Assembly: GCA_964547295.1 (NCBI GenBank)
Contig: CAZJMH010000014.1
Coordinates: 1 to 15,226 of the forward strand
Source of the DNA: CAYSLZ01 sp964547295
GTDB taxonomy: Bacteria > Patescibacteriota > Microgenomatia > UBA12405 > JAHJSD01
Length of the DNA stretch: 15,226 bases
Direction of reading: 5' to 3'
Made by a program: the position numbers and the translations under genes. The notes beneath the pieces were generated by a model that was not told the DNA's origin, did no database searches, and worked only from the letters and a program-made list of their open reading frames with translations. Numbering within the stretch: the first letter of the stretch is position 1; the number at the start of each line of letters is the position of its first letter. Of the stretch, positions 12,876 through 15,226 are shown piece after piece.

Positions 12876-12889
12876 AAGTGAAAAATTAA
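12863..12889 (+). repeat. Second copy of the intercistronic repeat, at rplA/murE
   Basis: These 27 bases match 12055-12081 exactly. They contain the rplA TAA stop, and their final A is the first base of the murE ATG. Neither junction has a Shine-Dalgarno sequence. Confidence 0.8.
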
Positions 12890-14133
12890 TGCCCACTTCA
12901 CTAACCGGCCAGTTGCATAATACAAAACATTGGCTACGCTCTGCTTTTTATGTTCTCTTCTACCGGTTCCCAGGGAAAAAAATAGACACAATTGGAGTTA
13001 CTGGAACTGACGGTAAAACAACAACCTGCCATTTAATTAATTACATTTTAAAACAATCAGGATATAATACTGGATTAATTTCAACAACAAAAACATATTT
13101 AAAAAATGAGAAATTTGATACTGGTCTGCATGTAACTACTCCTGATGCAACTGTTATTCAGCCGATACTCAGAAAAGCAGTCAAGCAAAAAATCGATTAT
13201 TTAATCATCGAATCAACTTCTCACGGCTTAAGTCAACATCGGTTAATGGGGTGTGATTTTAAAATCGGTATTTTGACTAACATTACTCCCGAACACCTTG
13301 ATTATCATCAAACAATGGAAAGCTATAAAAAAGCTAAGGCTAAGCTTTTTAAAAAAGTTGATATCGCAGTTTTAAATAAGGATGACCCTAACTATCAATA
13401 TTTTAAAAAGAAAACTAACCCAAAGGCAGAAATAGTTTCTTACAGCCAAACAAAACCAGCACGATTTAAAATTATTCAAAAAGAGATTAGTTCAACAGGG
13501 AGCAAATTTATATTACAATCTGGCCGTAAAAAGGCTAACTTTAAAACAAAACTAATTGGTAAACACAACTTATATAATATTTTAGCAGCTGTTGCTGCTA
13601 CCAGAAAACTATCTGTCCCATGGAAAAGAATACAAAAATCAGTAGCCACTTTTCCCGGCGTAATTGGAAGAATGGAAAGCTTATGTCATGATCAGCCTTT
13701 TGAAATTATTATTGATTTTGCCCATACACCTAATGCATTAAAAAATTCACTTCAAGCCTTAAAAAGTGTTAAAAAAGAAGGTAAAATCATTGCTCTTCTC
13801 GGCTCTGCTGGAGGAAGGGATTTTCAAAAACGACCGGAAATGGGAAGAATAGCAACTAAATTAGCTGATTTAGCAATATTTACTGCCGATGACCCTCGAC
13901 ACGAAGATGTTAAACAAATCATTGATCAAATGATCAACGGCGCTGTTGATAATAATTATTTAATAGAAGTTGATAGGCAAAAAGCAATTAATTTAGCTAT
14001 TTCCAAAGCTAAACCAGATGATACGGTTATTCTTTTTGGTAAAGCTCATGAACGATCTCTTGCTTACGGTGATAAAGAAATACCCTGGAATGAACATCAG
14101 GCAGTCAAAAAAGCGCTAAAAAATCTACCCTAA
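12889..14133 (+). CDS. murE: MurE-type UDP-MurNAc-tripeptide ligase, lacking most of the N-terminal domain
   Basis: Cytoplasmic Mur ligase that adds the third residue to the peptidoglycan peptide using ATP. Motifs over 414 residues: P-loop GVTGTDGKTTT (36-46), TTPDA (83-87), ESTSHGL (108-114), NITPEHLDYH (131-140), the probable carbamylated lysine K150 in YKKAKAKLF, GKHNLYNILAA (224-234), GRME (260-263), DFAHTPNAL (276-284), DDPRHED (334-340) and GKAHE (384-388). DDPR is close to the DNPR motif of diaminopimelate-adding enzymes, so a meso-diaminopimelate substrate is likely but not certain. The P-loop lies about 75 residues earlier than in E. coli MurE, so most of domain 1, which holds the UDP part, is missing. 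It lies 13 bases after rplA and overlaps convergent mraY by 9 bp. Confidence 0.9.
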   Translation: MPTSLTGQLHNTKHWLRSAFYVLFYRFPGKKIDTIGVTGTDGKTTTCHLINYILKQSGYNTGLISTTKTYLKNEKFDTGLHVTTPDATVIQPILRKAVKQKIDYLIIESTSHGLSQHRLMGCDFKIGILTNITPEHLDYHQTMESYKKAKAKLFKKVDIAVLNKDDPNYQYFKKKTNPKAEIVSYSQTKPARFKIIQKEISSTGSKFILQSGRKKANFKTKLIGKHNLYNILAAVAATRKLSVPWKRIQKSVATFPGVIGRMESLCHDQPFEIIIDFAHTPNALKNSLQALKSVKKEGKIIALLGSAGGRDFQKRPEMGRIATKLADLAIFTADDPRHEDVKQIIDQMINGAVDNNYLIEVDRQKAINLAISKAKPDDTVILFGKAHERSLAYGDKEIPWNEHQAVKKALKNLP

Positions 14134-15165
14134 AGCAAGCCAAAGACCGAAAACACTTAATATTAAACCTGTTAACCAAGCCCGCATAACAATTTTTGGC
14201 TCCTCCCAGCCTATTTTTTCAAAAGTATGATGCAGTGGAGCAATTGGAAAAACCTTTTTATTAAATAATCTCAAAGTTGTCATTTGAATAAAACTGGATA
14301 AAAGTTCAACTAAGTAAATTGCCCCAATAAACATAAGGGCAAAAATCTTGCCGGTTAAAAGTCCGATCAATCCCAAAGTTGCTCCAAAAGCCAATGCGCC
14401 GGCATCTCCAAGCCAAATACGTGCCGGATAAACATTAAAATACAAAAAGGCAATCAACCCCCCAATCCAAATAGCAATAAAACCGGCTAAGGCGATATCT
14501 AGAGCCGAAGAGGCAATTATCATAAAAGTAATTAGGGCAATCATTAATAAACCAGAAGAAAGTCCATCTAAGCCATCAGTAATATTAAAAGCATTAGAAA
14601 AAGTAACGATAATAAAAGCGGCAAAAGGAATATAAAAATAACTCAAATGCAAAACAATTGAAGTCAAAGGCAAATGAATAAAATCAATCTTCAAATTAAA
14701 ATACATGAAACTGCCAATTAATAAGCCCAAAAACCATTGTAAAACCAGTTTTGTATTTTGAGAGATACCAAATTTGTGCCCCAACTTACCCTTTTTAGGC
14801 TTACCAAATATTTTTACCCAGTCATCATATAAACCTAACAGGCCGTAACCAAGAAAAGTAAGCAACAAGATATGAACTTCATCTTTAAAACTATAAATAC
14901 AATAGCGCTGCCACTGGGGCTCAAAAACAAAGACAGTTAAAATATAAATTAAAGTAGTTAAGCCAATAATTAATATTCCTCCACCAATTGGTGTGCCCAC
15001 TTTCCAATTGTGCATTTTCTCAACATCTGATTTGGTTTCCTCGCCTTCAAGAATATGCTGCCGGCGGGTAAACTTCAATTGATATAAAAGATTAATAAAA
15101 GGAATAATCCCTGCCCCGTGTAAAGAAAATGAAACTATTACCAAACTTAAATATTCACCAACCAT
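14125..15165 (-). CDS. mraY: Phospho-N-acetylmuramoyl-pentapeptide transferase
   Basis: Transfers phospho-MurNAc-pentapeptide to undecaprenyl phosphate, giving lipid I, the first membrane step of peptidoglycan synthesis. The 346-residue protein has about ten hydrophobic spans. Family marks: GTPIGGG (57-63), the LGLYDDW Asp pair D114/D115, NAFNITDGLDGLSSG (191-205), GDAGALAFG with D254 (253-261), and APLHHTFEKIGW (309-320). In the last, the usual HHH is HHT, with T314 replacing the third His while the first two remain. The start at 15165 has only weak promoter-like sequence upstream (TAAATA boxes near 15174-15179) and no Shine-Dalgarno sequence. It is convergent with murE, whose stop it overlaps, instead of being co-directional as in classical division and cell-wall clusters. 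Confidence 0.95.
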   Translation of the reverse strand: MVGEYLSLVIVSFSLHGAGIIPFINLLYQLKFTRRQHILEGEETKSDVEKMHNWKVGTPIGGGILIIGLTTLIYILTVFVFEPQWQRYCIYSFKDEVHILLLTFLGYGLLGLYDDWVKIFGKPKKGKLGHKFGISQNTKLVLQWFLGLLIGSFMYFNLKIDFIHLPLTSIVLHLSYFYIPFAAFIIVTFSNAFNITDGLDGLSSGLLMIALITFMIIASSALDIALAGFIAIWIGGLIAFLYFNVYPARIWLGDAGALAFGATLGLIGLLTGKIFALMFIGAIYLVELLSSFIQMTTLRLFNKKVFPIAPLHHTFEKIGWEEPKIVMRAWLTGLILSVFGLWLALG

Positions 15166-15226
15166 TGTATATATTTAAAATATACTATTTACTTAGTCCA
15201 AATGCAATGTAAAATATAAAATATGG

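Noticed and set aside
1..15226. UGA reassignment, because all 15 genes end in TAA or TAG and none in TGA
   Set aside because: All genes are full length under the standard code, the Trp tRNA has anticodon CCA, and four TAG against no TGA is too few to mean anything in AT-rich DNA.

Overview
The window looks like chromosomal DNA of an uncultivated Patescibacteria (CPR) bacterium, possibly near Microgenomates; the placement is inferred. The DNA is AT-rich and packed with short genes. Its gene set is typical of that group: a B12-dependent ribonucleotide reductase, short MurE and L1 proteins, a pseudopilin with a Cys-rich tail, a secreted GH-A enzyme with one dockerin-like repeat, and basic N-terminal tails on NusG and L1. 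tRNA genes lack encoded CCA. No gene ends in TGA, and the Trp tRNA has anticodon CCA, so the ordinary genetic code fits.

Layout. Positions 1-450: three minus-strand tRNAs (Arg-GCG, Thr-GGT, Arg-TCG), a palindromic element between two of them, their promoter, and an 8-bp-register repeat. 454-2395: a GalU-like nucleotidyltransferase and, overlapping it tail to tail by 62 bp, a tRNA-guanine transglycosylase; then tRNA-Trp. 2580-6614, minus strand: two envelope operons. One encodes a GH-A-like secreted protein and a Cys-rich pseudopilin. The other encodes a membrane-anchored four-Cys protein and a secreted alpha/beta hydrolase. 6724-10570, minus strand: a DedA membrane protein, a reduced PduO-type corrinoid adenosyltransferase, and class II ribonucleotide reductase NrdJ. 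The last two form a plausible functional pair, with one making adenosylcobalamin and the other using it to make deoxynucleotides. 10793-14133, plus strand: secE-nusG-rplK-rplA-murE, a shortened form of the classical cluster in which murE stands where rplJ would be expected. 14125-15165: mraY, convergent with murE and overlapping it by 9 bp.

Three non-coding themes recur. First, several genes have an extended -10 promoter placed so that transcription should begin at or next to the start codon: exactly TATGnTAAnAT, six bases, ATG before the GalU-like gene, the adenosyltransferase and secE. These mRNAs are probably leaderless. One gene (3612-4163) instead has a leader and a perfect Shine-Dalgarno sequence. 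Second, a palindromic repeat family with GTAGGGGC-type ends occurs three times; one copy supplies the stop codon of the adenosyltransferase, and a separate GC-rich palindrome lies in frame inside the same gene. Third, a 27-bp sequence is repeated at the rplK/rplA and rplA/murE junctions and runs up to or into the next start codon.

No rRNA, CRISPR array, transposase, integrase or phage gene was seen.
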